Origin: Protopterus annectens
Taxonomy: Eukaryota; Chordata; Ceratodontiformes; Protopteridae
Length of the DNA stretch: 64,000 nt
Assembly: GCF_019279795.1 (NCBI RefSeq)
Contig: NC_056739.1
Coordinates: forward strand, 10,780,229 to 10,844,228
Direction of reading: 5' to 3'
The stretch's first letter is position 1; the number at the start of each line of letters is the position of its first letter. The notes beneath the pieces are model-generated. The model saw only the letters and a list, made by a program, of their open reading frames with translations, searched no databases and was not told the origin of the DNA. Of the stretch, positions 44,996 through 54,439 are shown piece after piece. Both the position numbers and the translations under genes were made by a program.

Positions 44996-45745
44996 TTGAG
45001 AGAAAGTACAGTTAAACCTTATTTCTCAAGTGGAGATGTCACTGTAATTGGAAATACTAAACTTCAAGCTGTGAAAGAAAGGAAGTTAAAGGTTCCTATG
45101 TTTTATTCTAAGGATGCTAAATTGTTTAAGAGTGTTATTGAGAAGCACTGGAATGTTTTAATGATAGATAAGTACATTAAAGAAGAGCTTGATTCTAGAC
45201 CAGGCTTTGTATATAAGAATATGAGGTCATTAAAAAGACGCTTTTGCTATCCTAAAAGTAAAGAAGTTGTTCGTGAGTTAGAATATACCACCCCCTGTGG
45301 CAAATGTTTTGCATGTAAATATATTCATACAAATAATATGTTTATACATCCTGATTATGGTAAAACATATACTTTTAATGTTCCTGCTACTTGTGGCTCA
45401 GAGCATATAGTATATCTTGCACAATGCACAACTTGCACATGTTTTTATATAGGAAAAACAGATAGGGCACTCAGAGATCGTGTAAAGGAACATATTTGCC
45501 ATATTAATAAAAGGAGTGATGCTAATGCCCTTTCTAAACATGTACAAGCCACTAATAACACACATACATTTTTATTTTTGGTAGTAAGTAGAACATTTGA
45601 GGATATTAGAGGGGATGATATTAGGGATATTACAGAACAATTAGAGGCTAAATGGATAGTTAGACTTAGAAGTGACTATGGGGATGGATTGAATGATAGA
45701 GTATCTATTAGTCCTAAGCTAAAAAGTAGACCAGTATGTAGGTAA
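44996..45745 (+). pseudogene. PLE RT thumb, Cys-rich linker and GIY-YIG endonuclease
   Basis: An uninterrupted 249-residue frame. FYSKDAKLFKSVIEKHWNVL (residues about 38-57) is the segment after the thumb. CGKCFACKYIHT (about 101-112) is a CxxC cluster. Then come HIVYLAQCTTCTCFYIGKT (GIY and YIG parts, about 140-158), RDRVKEHICHI with the active-site Arg and Glu, and a C-terminal LEAKWIVRLRS block. PLE endonucleases cut the target for reverse-transcription priming. The start codon is probably not native because the ORF should continue from the RT. Confidence 0.88.
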
Positions 45746-45758
45746 ATATGCCATATAG

Positions 45759-45760
<2 letters not shown>

Positions 45761-45819
<59 letters not shown>
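45761..45819. repeat. (TA)n microsatellite in the PLE 3-prime UTR
   Basis: About 29 uninterrupted TA units begin roughly 15 bases after the stop of the endonuclease frame. PLE copies 1 and 3 also have an AT tract downstream of the GIY-YIG domain. Confidence 0.95.
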
Positions 45820-45826
<7 letters not shown>

Positions 45827-46085
45827 TGTTTAATTTTAATTATTTTAAGAGGTTAATATGTTTTAATGTATATGTGTGATGTATAGTTGTTTGTAAGTGC
45901 CAGATGCAATAAGTATTTTCTGAAATTTCTCACTTATGGTGATTTTGATGTTATTCACTTTAAGTAATAATTAATAGTAATCATGTGATTCACTAGATTG
46001 TTAAGTAGGAGTGTGTATTGAAGGTCACATTCTCTTTGAAATGCATCTGAAGAAGAGTTATCTGCGAAAGCGCTTATGTCTGTGT

Positions 46086-46153
46086 TTTAATAAAACTATT
46101 CTTAAATACTGGGGCTTTCTGCTGTTCTTGGGTCCGCTAGTTTATTAGGAGCT
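46086..46153 (+). repeat. PLE inverted terminal repeat, 3-prime copy
   Basis: Partner of 44,390-44,457. It contains TTCTTGGGTCCGCTAGT and ends ATTAGGAGCT. TGCTATTCTTGGTT at the right end of the composite element (19,070-19,083) is a related 3-prime end. Confidence 0.9.
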
Positions 46154-46693
46154 TTCGCTGTCATTGTTAGGTTGAAGAAAGAAAATGAGGAGCTGAGTAG
46201 TTTGCTTTATAGTAAACTCAACTATCCATTTAGGCATAAACAAAGGATTAGTTCTCAAAGAAACCCCAGCCTTGTGTAAACTGAGGTAGCTTTGACTCAT
46301 AATAAGAGCTTGCAACTCAGATACCCTTCTTGCAGAGGTCAGAGCAATCAATAAAACTGTTTTCCATGTTAAGAACCCCAAGTTGGCCAAGTTTGCTAGT
46401 TCAAATCGAGCAAGTATTAGTTTCTCTAACACAATATTAAGATCCCAAGCAACCATCTGTTTACTTGGAGGCCTCTTATGCAAAACCCCTTTCAATAATG
46501 TTTTGGCATGTGACTGCCTTGAAAGAGAAGGATTCTTGTGCAGACTTGCTGAAATGGCTAATAAGTGAACCTCAATAGAGGAATAAGAAAGGCCATAGGA
46601 TAGTAACTCACACAAATATTTTACAACCAGAGAACAACTAGCCCTGAATCGGTGCTGGTTATTTTGTTGGCACCAATTAAAAAACGTTTCCAT
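46145..46693 (-). pseudogene. DIRS tyrosine recombinase, N-terminal half
   Basis: 182 residues: FNWCQQNNQHRFRASCSLVV, YLCELLSYGLSYSSIEVHLLA (core-binding helices), KGVLHKRPPSK, then TWKTVLLIALTSARRVSELQ with the first catalytic Arg at about residue 128. It runs into a stop exactly at the PLE border (46,153/46,145). The matching C-terminal half with HSTR lies beyond the PLE at about 44,090. The wording matches the recombinase remnant at 1,777. Confidence 0.9.
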
Positions 46694-46839
46694 TTGCTAA
46701 TATATTCTAATAGCAGCCTTTCTTGTCTCAATTAGTACCTGCTGCATGTCCTCAGAAAACAGGTGCTTAAGGAGAATGAAGACCCCATCATCCAGGCAGT
46801 CAACTGAAGGTGACTGATGTTGGGGTGTATCAAACACCC

Positions 46840-47300
46840 CTATTCTTGTGTGAGTAGAGCCAATCTGTGAGGAAGCCTGTAGTAATTGCCCCTAGCCATT
46901 TCCAAAAGAAGGGAGAACCACAGTTGCCTAGGCAAGAAGGGAGTCACAACAAGGATCTTGGGGGATTCCTTCTGAATCTTCTGAAGTACCCTGGATATTA
47001 GTGGAAAGGATTGAAAGGCAAATAGTAACATTCCTGTCCAAAGAAAAGAGAAAGGCATCTGTCTTCCAGGCCTTCTTGCATGGAGCCCTGGAATAGACTT
47101 TTGCCAGTTGATTGCTCAGAGAGGAGGAAAAGTGGCCTACTTGAAGAACTCCCCTTAGGTGGCATCAAATCTTGGAAGACTCCCAGATCTAGTTTCCATT
47201 TATGAGGGTCTGCAGTGGTCCTGCTCAGTTTGTCTGCCACACGATTTTGCTCTGACAGAATGTAGGATTCCTGTACAGTGAGATTGTGCTGTGAAGCTGT
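46840..47300 (-). pseudogene. DIRS region between RNase H and recombinase
   Basis: MADKLSRTTADPHKWKLD (47,240-47,187) is the ADKLSR end of the RNase H region. LLFAFQSFPLISRVLQKIQK and PFLPRQLWFSLLLEMARGNY (47,020-46,900) form the conserved tether that precedes the recombinase in DIRS pol proteins. Frames overlap with one shift near 47,030. Confidence 0.8.
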
Positions 47301-47302
47301 AT

Positions 47303-47536
47303 CTAGTCACTGACACAGCTATATCCCAAGCTAACATGGCTAGTCTGCAAAGGGGTTAAGACCTGGTTCACCCCCTTCTTGTTGGTGAACCACATCAATA
47401 TGGTATTATCTGTAAACACTTGAAGAGGTTCTAGGGACCAAAGATGGTTCAGAGAATTGAGTGCCTTGATCAGGTCAAGCATCTCCTTGATATTTATGTG
47501 CTCGCATCTATCCTTGGTGTCCCACACCCCTTGCAC
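47303..47536 (-). pseudogene. DIRS RNase H domain
   Basis: HINIKEMLDLIKALNSL provides the Glu-containing helix and LQVFTDNTILMWFTNKKG the TDN block with a catalytic Asp. This is the standard DIRS/LTR-type RNase H arrangement, placed directly after the RT. It would remove the RNA template from the hybrid. Confidence 0.85.
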
Positions 47537-47999
47537 TTTTATCTCTCCTGAATTGCTCCCTGAGCAAAGTCTGAATCATCTGTGGTTACTGACTGATTTG
47601 CAGCAGGAAGGGAGAAGGGCAGACCATGCTTTAAGGATATCTGTTGTCTCCACCAAGTGATTTCTCTTCTGACCAACCCCAGTACTGGAATCTGAAAAGG
47701 TAAAGGTTGTTGATGGTGGGGCCAAAGAGATTTCATATGCCATTGTATTATTCTTTTGTGGAGTCTTGCCAGGAGTATCATGAGAATTATAGATGCCATG
47801 ATACCCAAAATCCAGAGGTATTCCCTCTCGGTGACCAAAGTCTGAGTGGGAAAATGTAGAAATAATTCTAAATAAAAATCTATTTTTTTCCTGTGGAAGA
47901 AAAAGTCTTTGAACTGAGGTGTCTAGCTGACATTCCAGGAACAAAATCCTGTATGAAGGAGTCAAGAAAGACTTTTGAATGCTCTCTTGGATTCCCAGC

Positions 48000-48477
48000 T
48001 TGTGCAAGAAAACTCACCCAAGAGAGATTCCTGACATTTTCAAAAAGACTCTGCAAAGGATAAGCAAGTCATCTAAATATGGAAAAATATCAATACCCTG
48101 TAGCCTGCAATGAGCTATAACTGGAGCTAGGCACTTTGCGAACAGTCTTGGTGCAGTGGATAGTCCAAAGTATAATGCAGAGAACTGTTAATGTGATCCA
48201 GACACAGCAAACCAAGAAACATCTAAAATCTGGATGAGCAGAAATGCAATAAGCAAAAGTCTAGTGTTAATAGGAAACATGAAAGAGAAAGAAGAGGCAA
48301 CAGGTTGTGAAGTGACATCATTTTGAATTTGGGCATTATCACAGAAAGGTTTAGGAAAGAAAGATCCAGAACTGATCTCCAAGCATTTTCTTTCCTTGGG
48401 ACTAGGAACATCCTTGAATAAAACCCTTTCCCCACATGCAAAGGAGGAATTGGTTCTACCACTAATCGAGACAGCAT
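48000..48477 (-). pseudogene. DIRS reverse transcriptase
   Basis: Frame 48,477-48,223 gives RT fingers (GKGFYSRMFLVPRKENAWRS, then LDLSFLNLSV). In the next frame ALYFGLSTAPRLFAKCLAPV and DIFPYLDDLLI (YLDD catalytic pair at about 48,065-48,080) follow. PKFKMMSLHNLLPLL lies between. A frameshift near 48,220 and stops break it, but the catalytic box is intact. Confidence 0.88.
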
Positions 48478-48699
48478 CTGATGAAGAACAGGTAGAAAAA
48501 AAAAGTCTGATTTTCAAGATGAGGAATGACCTTTTGAGAAGGAGGAATTTCCTCCCACTGCCATCTGTGACCCTGATGAATGATTTTCATAACTCCCTTG
48601 TCTGAAACAATCTGTTCTCAAAGAGGAAAAATGGAGATTCAGACCTTCTGGTAGAAAAAAGAGAGCCAGGATAGGAGGGAATCACAAGGTCCCTTTAAT

Positions 48700-50265
48700 A
48701 GTCATTCAGACTTGGAGTGTCCTTGATTTTGGGAAGTTTGAGATTTCTTTTTGGAACCTCCATGCCGCTTCTTAGGCATCTGTTTACCAGAATTCCATTG
48801 AGACCATTTATTCTGTTTTTTGCCAAAACTGGATGAGGAAAAAGAGAATCCCTTTGACAATTTGGAAAAGGAGGGCTGAAAAATCTAAGATTCCCTGACT
48901 CAGCTTCCCCCTTTCATCACACTTTTTGATCACCTCTGCAGCAGAGGGACCAAACACTAAATATCCAAGGGAAAATTTAAAATCTCATTTTTATCATCAT
49001 CCGGAAGGTTCCAGTAATGCAGCTAAACAAACCTCCTTAAAACTGTATCAGTGGCCATAGCCCTGGAAGAAGTATCAACAGAGTCACACACATACTGCAA
49101 ATGATGAGTAGTGACCTGTGCAATAGAAAATATATAAGTTATTTAAAGCAGATTTTTTTTCACAAGAAGAATCAGAAGATAAAACATTCCTGATACTTTC
49201 ACAATATGTCAGAATGAACTTTAACATAGGACCTGGAAATTTAAAATTCTAGAATTCAAAGTTGCAGAAGTACGTACTTGTTTTCCAATCCTTTCAATAA
49301 TGTTCCCATCGTTATCAGAAAGAGTAGGATTGGAATTAACTAAGTGCTTAGCAGCAGAGGAATCAACTAAGGCTGTAGCTGCTGGGTCAGGTTTGGGAAT
49401 AATATATAAAAATGTAAAATACTGAGGAACTTTATACATCCTTTCTGCCTTTTTAGGGACAGCTGGCTTACTATCCAAAAATCTGTAAACTGTAAAACAC
49501 ATATCTTCCAAAGCAGACAATATAGGAGGGATGGGTGTAGGTTCTGGAAAATCCTTCTGTAACAACTCAAATTATTTTCTGAGGGACTGAAAAACCTCAA
49601 TGTTTTCCCACTGAAAATACTGGGGCATTCTAGCAATAGTCTCAAAGATAGAGAACCCCACAGGGAGAATCAGAAAGTGAGCTGTCTTCTGAGTTTGAAT
49701 CTGAAATCTGAGGACAAAACCCTGCATCCATCCATGTATTTTTCTGTTCAGATTCAGAATCTTGAATTTCTTTCTTTTATCAAAAATTACTTAACATTAG
49801 AATCAACAGCCTAAATCAAACCCTGAGCCAGTCCCGGTAAACTACTCCTTGTCAAAGAAATTTGAGGAGTAGATACATGCTTGGTTTTCTGTTTCTTTCT
49901 GACAAGAAAAAACGGGTCCATTCACATTACAAATGGCTGCTGCTGCTTCCCCAGGAATGGACACAGCATTCTGACACAACAGTGAAACCTTCCCTGTTCC
50001 CTCTCCCAGGGCCAACACGAGAGGTTCTCCCTTGCTCACTAAGGCAATGCTAACAGCCACAGAAGACATGGTTAACCCCCCAATCTACAGTGGCTGTAGG
50101 TGCTACATCAGAGGCATCTAGAGTAAAAGATGACTGGTTTGAGGTACAACAAGTGGCCAAAGCAGGGTCACCCACCTGCGGCTGAGGCAAACTGCTGACC
50201 TGATGTGATGACAAAGGCTGTCTGCACTGCTTTTTCTTTTTGTGGCAGGAAGATGGACCGATCAT
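48700..50265 (-). pseudogene. DIRS gag-like region
   Basis: Minus frames at 50,265-50,050, 50,069-49,842 and 49,565-49,221, then short pieces down to 48,700 including a SSRAMATD...RRFVWLHYWN stretch (about 49,060-49,000). FPEPTPIPPILSALEDMCFT and YIIPKPDPAATALVDSSAAK are typical of the DIRS ORF1 that precedes RT. It is presumed to form the particle; no catalytic residues are expected. Position between the left repeat and RT supports the call. Confidence 0.7.
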
Positions 50266-50730
50266 GGGAGTGATAATCTATTACAAGGTCAAGTCAAAAA
50301 TGGTGCCTCTAACCTGCAGAAAACAAGTGACTGCCAGTAAAACTACCAGTCCACAAAAGTTACTTTTTTGATAGAAAAAAACATAGTAAAAAGTACTTTC
50401 AAACAGTATGGCAGCCCCACAACATTAAAATAAACACAATTTCTCCACAGAAAATAGTTTTTCAGTTAGATAACCCTACTTTTAAACTGACAGATCCAAT
50501 GAGTGCACAGTTTAAAAGTATGTTACAGTCTCAAGACAGTCTGTTGAAACACAACACTCCTAGCTTTAAATTAATTTTCCTGAAGAGAAAAGCAATAAAA
50601 CATCAGTAAAAAATGAGAACATGGAAGTTTTTTCCCAGAAGTGAACTTCCCTGCCAGCTAAGGAAAGCACAAGCAAATCATCAATCCTCAGTAGCCTCAC
50701 AGGAGCATACTCTTTGGTGGCAGTAAAGCT

Positions 50731-50907
50731 CTGAAGGGCCTCATGCCCAAACTTGTCTTTTAGTCACATCAGCTTGAGCTGCTTGACATTTCGCGTGCAC
50801 AGAAGATGCCCTGAAGCTTTGGAAGCTGGCCAGCTATTATGCCCTTGGCAGGGTTTAACCCCATATAGGTAAGGCTACTGAAGCAGTGATCAATATGAAG
50901 AACATAA
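50731..50907 (-). repeat. DIRS left inverted terminal repeat with outer extension
   Basis: 50,731-50,880 pairs with 43,495-43,645. 50,870-50,907 (GGCTACTGAAGCAGTGATCA then ATATGAAGAACATA) is the outer tip and pairs with the internal complementary region at 43,855-43,891. Confidence 0.85.
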
Positions 50908-51049
50908 ACTGTCCATTTCTACCTCTTCGTCTATTACATAGCAGCTACACTCTGCTAAACATAAATCAAACTAATTCATTCATTCTACAGATCCAGGCAT
51001 CCTTAACTCATACAGAAAAAAAATAAATGATCATTCAGTCAATACCCTT

Positions 51050-51830
51050 CACTTTAACACAGATGGACAGATTGACCCTCAGACAAATGCATACACCTTG
51101 AATGTACCTTGTGGTTTAGCACTATTCATGTAGTTCCTGACACCTCTAAAATAAGTGCCTATTTCCACAATCTGATGACATATAACCTAATCAAGCTTTC
51201 TAATAAACTCTTTTCCAGTGAAGATAGAATTAAAATTGTATGCTTAGATGTACACAACACCATCAAGTTCTACCTTCTAGAACCCTGGATCAGCACCAAT
51301 AAGCCCGATACCATAGACCAGAATCCTGGATTAGCACTAATTGGCCTGACATCATAGAGGGAAGTGAATTTTGGATAAAGCCTTCTAACAACACTTCCCA
51401 GTATATGAAAAGAAACTACAATATCCATCAAAGCATGCATCCTGGTGATCACTCAGGGGTGGGTGTTGGTGTGTTTGAAGAATATCACAAACTTCCATTT
51501 GTATATAATTTCCTTTCATTGCCATGAGCCCAGGTGATTCTTGCCCATCACATGCTTACTGCATAGATGCTTCCACTTCAGTGTTGCCACATTTACATTC
51601 AAACCGCCACATAATACTTGGCAACTTCAGCCTTAAATGAAATCACTCTGATACTTTCATCATTTGTCCCACGTTTATAAATCTCAGTATTCACCATTTT
51701 ATTATTATTCCAGTAGGTTAAACAATCCATCATAGACTGATTATTTACAAATTGCCTATCACTGTAGCAAGGTATCACGTCCAGTTAGAGAATGGGAAAA
51801 CGTAATCACTTAATACAGGGAGCCAGTTGG
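51050..51830 (+). mobile_element. LINE endonuclease fragment
   Basis: Broken plus-strand frames give LNVPCGLALF (opening block position), an LEPWISTNKPDT stretch (ETW-type block, about 51,280), a degraded GGVGVF-like block (about 51,455), HIILGNFSL (GDFN position, about 51,612) and HHRLIIYKLP (DHxL position, about 51,735). The order fits an apurinic-type LINE endonuclease. Lineage unclear; it could be the same as the fragment at 41.6-42.4 kb. Confidence 0.45.
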
Positions 51831-52500
51831 AAATTGTCTTTCATTTCCATGAATGGTACATATTGCCCTGATTAGAAAAAGAAAGTTATCAAGCAGGGTG
51901 GTAATATACAGGTAATGTCTGCTGAAAATTAAGTCTGCCACATGAGGTCAGTATGCTCATTTGCAAAGTAAATAAAGAACAATAAAGAAAAAAAGTGAAT
52001 AATATTTCCAGAGAAGATCCATCTCACAAATTACAAAAACTCATCAGTTGCCCATATGCAATATAGAAAAAAAATCATCCACTTTTCACGTTATTGTTTA
52101 TTAAAGAGCTGCCAAAAAATTCTATACACATACTCCATAGACCAAACCAATGCTGAGGCTTCATACGACTGCAAATCTGGGTAGAGACTGGGAGCCATAT
52201 ACAGCTAACATAGAACACATCAACAAAATGACCACCAGTAACACAGATGTAGCTGACATCTCTAGAAAATAGCAAATGGGTATGGTATGTGTGTGCATGT
52301 TCGCTGACCACAGTATGTGTGTGTAAGTGGGGGGGGGGGGGCAGAGACAGCTCCTACTGCAACAGGCAGTCCATTGGCACAGACTCTTATAAGAAGTACA
52401 AAATTCAAGTCTGGCATTACTGACTGACTTTAACCCTGAGAGATTTATCAGCAACTCAGGGATCTCAGGTTTAAAACAAGGCAGGACTTAAAATCAGCTA
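51831..52500. other. Intron; no recognisable gene
   Basis: Only a G13 tract (52,329-52,341) next to GTGTGTAAGT stands out. Confidence 0.5.
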
Positions 52501-52855
52501 TGTAATGTTCGACTGAAAACGATTGGGTAGATTATAAGTGATGTATAATGTTGTGTCAGTATGGTTTGTGATGTAAATGCTTGCAACTAGGATTGTGTCG
52601 ATGTGACTTGTTTTCATTTATATAAATGTATTATTGCTTATGTCGTAAGTGATGCTATAATAAAGACATTTGTAGTTTAAAAAAAGGGGGTAGGAATTGA
52701 ATAATTTATGTAATGTTGTTTAGGTTGTATAATATATAGCAATATATGTGAAAGATAATGTTTGTTAATTTTAACTTGTTAATACAGTTTGATTACTTTT
52801 AGGTAAATGTAAATCTGCCTATGGCACAAGTGATAATTCAATAAAGGTTTAAAAA
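52500..52855 (+). repeat. Two successive related retroposon-like 3-prime tails
   Basis: CTTATGTCGTAAGTGATGCTATAATAAAG...TTTAAAAAAA (about 52,638-52,686) and CTATGGCACAAGTGATAATTCAATAAAG...TTTAAAAAAA (about 52,818-52,855) share layout, an (A)ATAAAG signal and an A-run. The upstream sequences are also AT/GT-rich and similar. Likely two tandem copies of the tail of one unknown retroposon. Confidence 0.5.
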
Positions 52856-52975
52856 AAGACTTCCCCAGTGTGAAAAAAAAGACATCAGCCTTTTTCATGC
52901 CCCCACAACACAGAACTGCCCAAATCTGCAGAAACAGGTAGTAACCCTAGCAACTAGATGCAGTAATATTTTTTC

Positions 52976-53019
52976 TCCTCCTCTCTCTCTTCTCTCTCTC
53001 TCTCTCTCTCTTTTTTTTT
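52976..53019. repeat. (CT)n then T-run
   Basis: Pyrimidine simple repeat in the intron. Confidence 0.95.
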
Positions 53020-53696
53020 ATAGCAGCTACTGATTTGCTGATGTGTGCAAGACTAATTGCATATGTAAGATTTTGAAGTACTTGACAGAGAGAATACCCT
53101 ATGTCTGTGCTATGCCATGCAGTTTTAGAGAAATTCCTGTGTCAAACTAGTGAGTAGTTAGTCTTAAAATAAATAAATAAATAAAAACGGAGTGATCCTT
53201 CCCTTCCTTTGATTCCAAGGCAAGGAAACATACGTTTCATGATATACAAGCAGGTTTCTGGCACCTAAATACTGGAACCATACCATAGGGAGAAAAGTAG
53301 CCTAAAGGTTGAGTTAAACTGTAGAAGATGGTAGACTGTCCCTTTAAGAATGGCGTGCAGCAAGGCTGTATTCATTGAAGGTACAGTATCTACAAGTTAA
53401 CAAATTGTTCAGAAAACTTGAGCCGATGATGCCAGTTGCTATTTAATGGCTGCCTTAGGTATATCATTCCCCCTAATCCGTAGATTCCATACAACTACAA
53501 TGTGACTTCTGGTAGGATATTTGGTCAGAAATGATTATCATATTTACCATGCAAGTTCTAACCATATTTTTTAAAAAGTTGAATGTGTACAAAATATAGC
53601 TGAATACACTTCCTGTAAGAAATGTTGCAATTTTCAATTACTAACACAGACTACACGTCATATTTTCTCTCTTTTTTATTTCAATTTCTTTTTAAG

Positions 53697-53791
53697 GAGG
53701 TCTCAAAAATAAGGTGGACAAAGATTTTCTTTTCACTAGGAAAGACTTCCATTTCTTTTCCTGCATCAGAGGCAAAGAAAAGACATGTGAG
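53697..53791 (+). CDS. SLC5A8: Exon of an SLC5A-family transporter (cytoplasmic tail start)
   Basis: A 95-bp exon between TTTCTTTTTAAG and GTAAGT. Two bases complete the split Gly codon from 33,080, and 31 codons follow, leaving in phase 0. The tail reads GLKNKVDKDFLFTRKDFHFF and then SCIRGKEKTCE: basic and soluble, as expected after the final helix. GG-x-K...D...(L)xT(R/K)xDF resembles the SLC5A8 tail more than SLC5A12. There is no stop, so at least one more exon lies downstream; I did not find it before 64,000. Exact phase agreement over 20.6 kb argues strongly against chance. Confidence 0.75.
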
Positions 53792-54439
53792 GTAAGTGGT
53801 AATTACGTTATTGGTTTCATCATATAGAATGATTTTGAGTATTGCATTTTACTTGCACTGTTTCAGAAATTTCAAGATATGCACTTAGAGCACAATTTGT
53901 ACTTGTGGGGAGGAGACATCGATTTATCATTAGACAAAACAAAAACAACTTTCATTTACCATATAGAGAACGAATTGCTGCAAGTGTCTATATAGCCAGA
54001 ATCAACTTTTCTAGTGTTTCAGTTAATTTAACAATTTCCTTAGGTTGTATTTCTGTTCCACTTCATTACAGAAATATAAAACTGTATAGCAGCCCTTTCC
54101 ACTGGAACATAATGCCAGCAAAATACTTAGTAACTCTTTGCCAAGTCTTTTCAATTTATAAACTAGCAGTTTCCCAAAATGCACTTTTCATTTAATTTAT
54201 ACTAGTTGTTCCAATTTTATTTAATACATTATTTCATTTATGTTCCAAATTAAGCTTCAAACAGTATGCATATCACTCCAGCCTTTCCTTTGCATCTTTT
54301 TCACCATATAGTCTAATCTCTTGACTTTAGGCTAATAGTCTTAATAGCCCAAATCATATCGCCCTTATTCTGTGCTATTTCAGAGAATATAGCAGTCTTT
54401 TTAAGCTTATAAGACCTCATTTAAAGGTGTCTGCCTGTC
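53792..54439 (+). other. Intron downstream of the second exon; no gene seen
   Basis: AT-rich. The 117-residue open frame at 53,842-54,195 has no family feature and no codon bias I can see. Confidence 0.55.

Larger units (their letters stand above)
44390..46153 (+). mobile_element. Penelope-like element (PLE), copy 2, inserted in the DIRS recombinase gene
   Basis: 5-prime truncated PLE on the plus strand: a short inverted copy of its own 3-prime end (44,390-44,457), part of the RT (about 44,440-44,896), RT thumb, linker and GIY-YIG endonuclease (44,996-45,745), an AT microsatellite (45,761-45,819), a 3-prime UTR with GAAGAAG and GAAAGCGCTT (46,050-46,075) and the 3-prime terminus (46,086-46,153). 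The 249-residue endonuclease frame is uninterrupted, making this the best preserved PLE here. Confidence 0.9.
43445..50907 (-). mobile_element. DIRS element, structurally complete, interrupted by a PLE
   Basis: On the minus strand: left inverted terminal repeat (50,880-50,731), gag-like region (50,265-48,700), RT (48,477-48,060), RNase H (47,536-47,000), tyrosine recombinase (46,693-46,145 and, after the PLE, about 44,390-43,950), internal complementary region (43,893-43,814) and right inverted repeat (43,645-43,495). The internal region is complementary to both outer ends, the hallmark of DIRS-1-like elements. Without the 1.76-kb PLE it is about 5.7 kb, normal for DIRS. Frames are broken, but catalytic boxes are readable, so it is relatively young. 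Confidence 0.9.

Noticed and set aside
50913-53696. A third transporter exon between the two found
   Set aside because: The two exons already join in phase with a split codon and continuous family sequence, so none is expected and none was seen.
53842-54195. 117-residue open frame just after the second exon
   Set aside because: No motif, no splice context and no similarity to the transporter tail; probably a chance frame in AT-rich intron.
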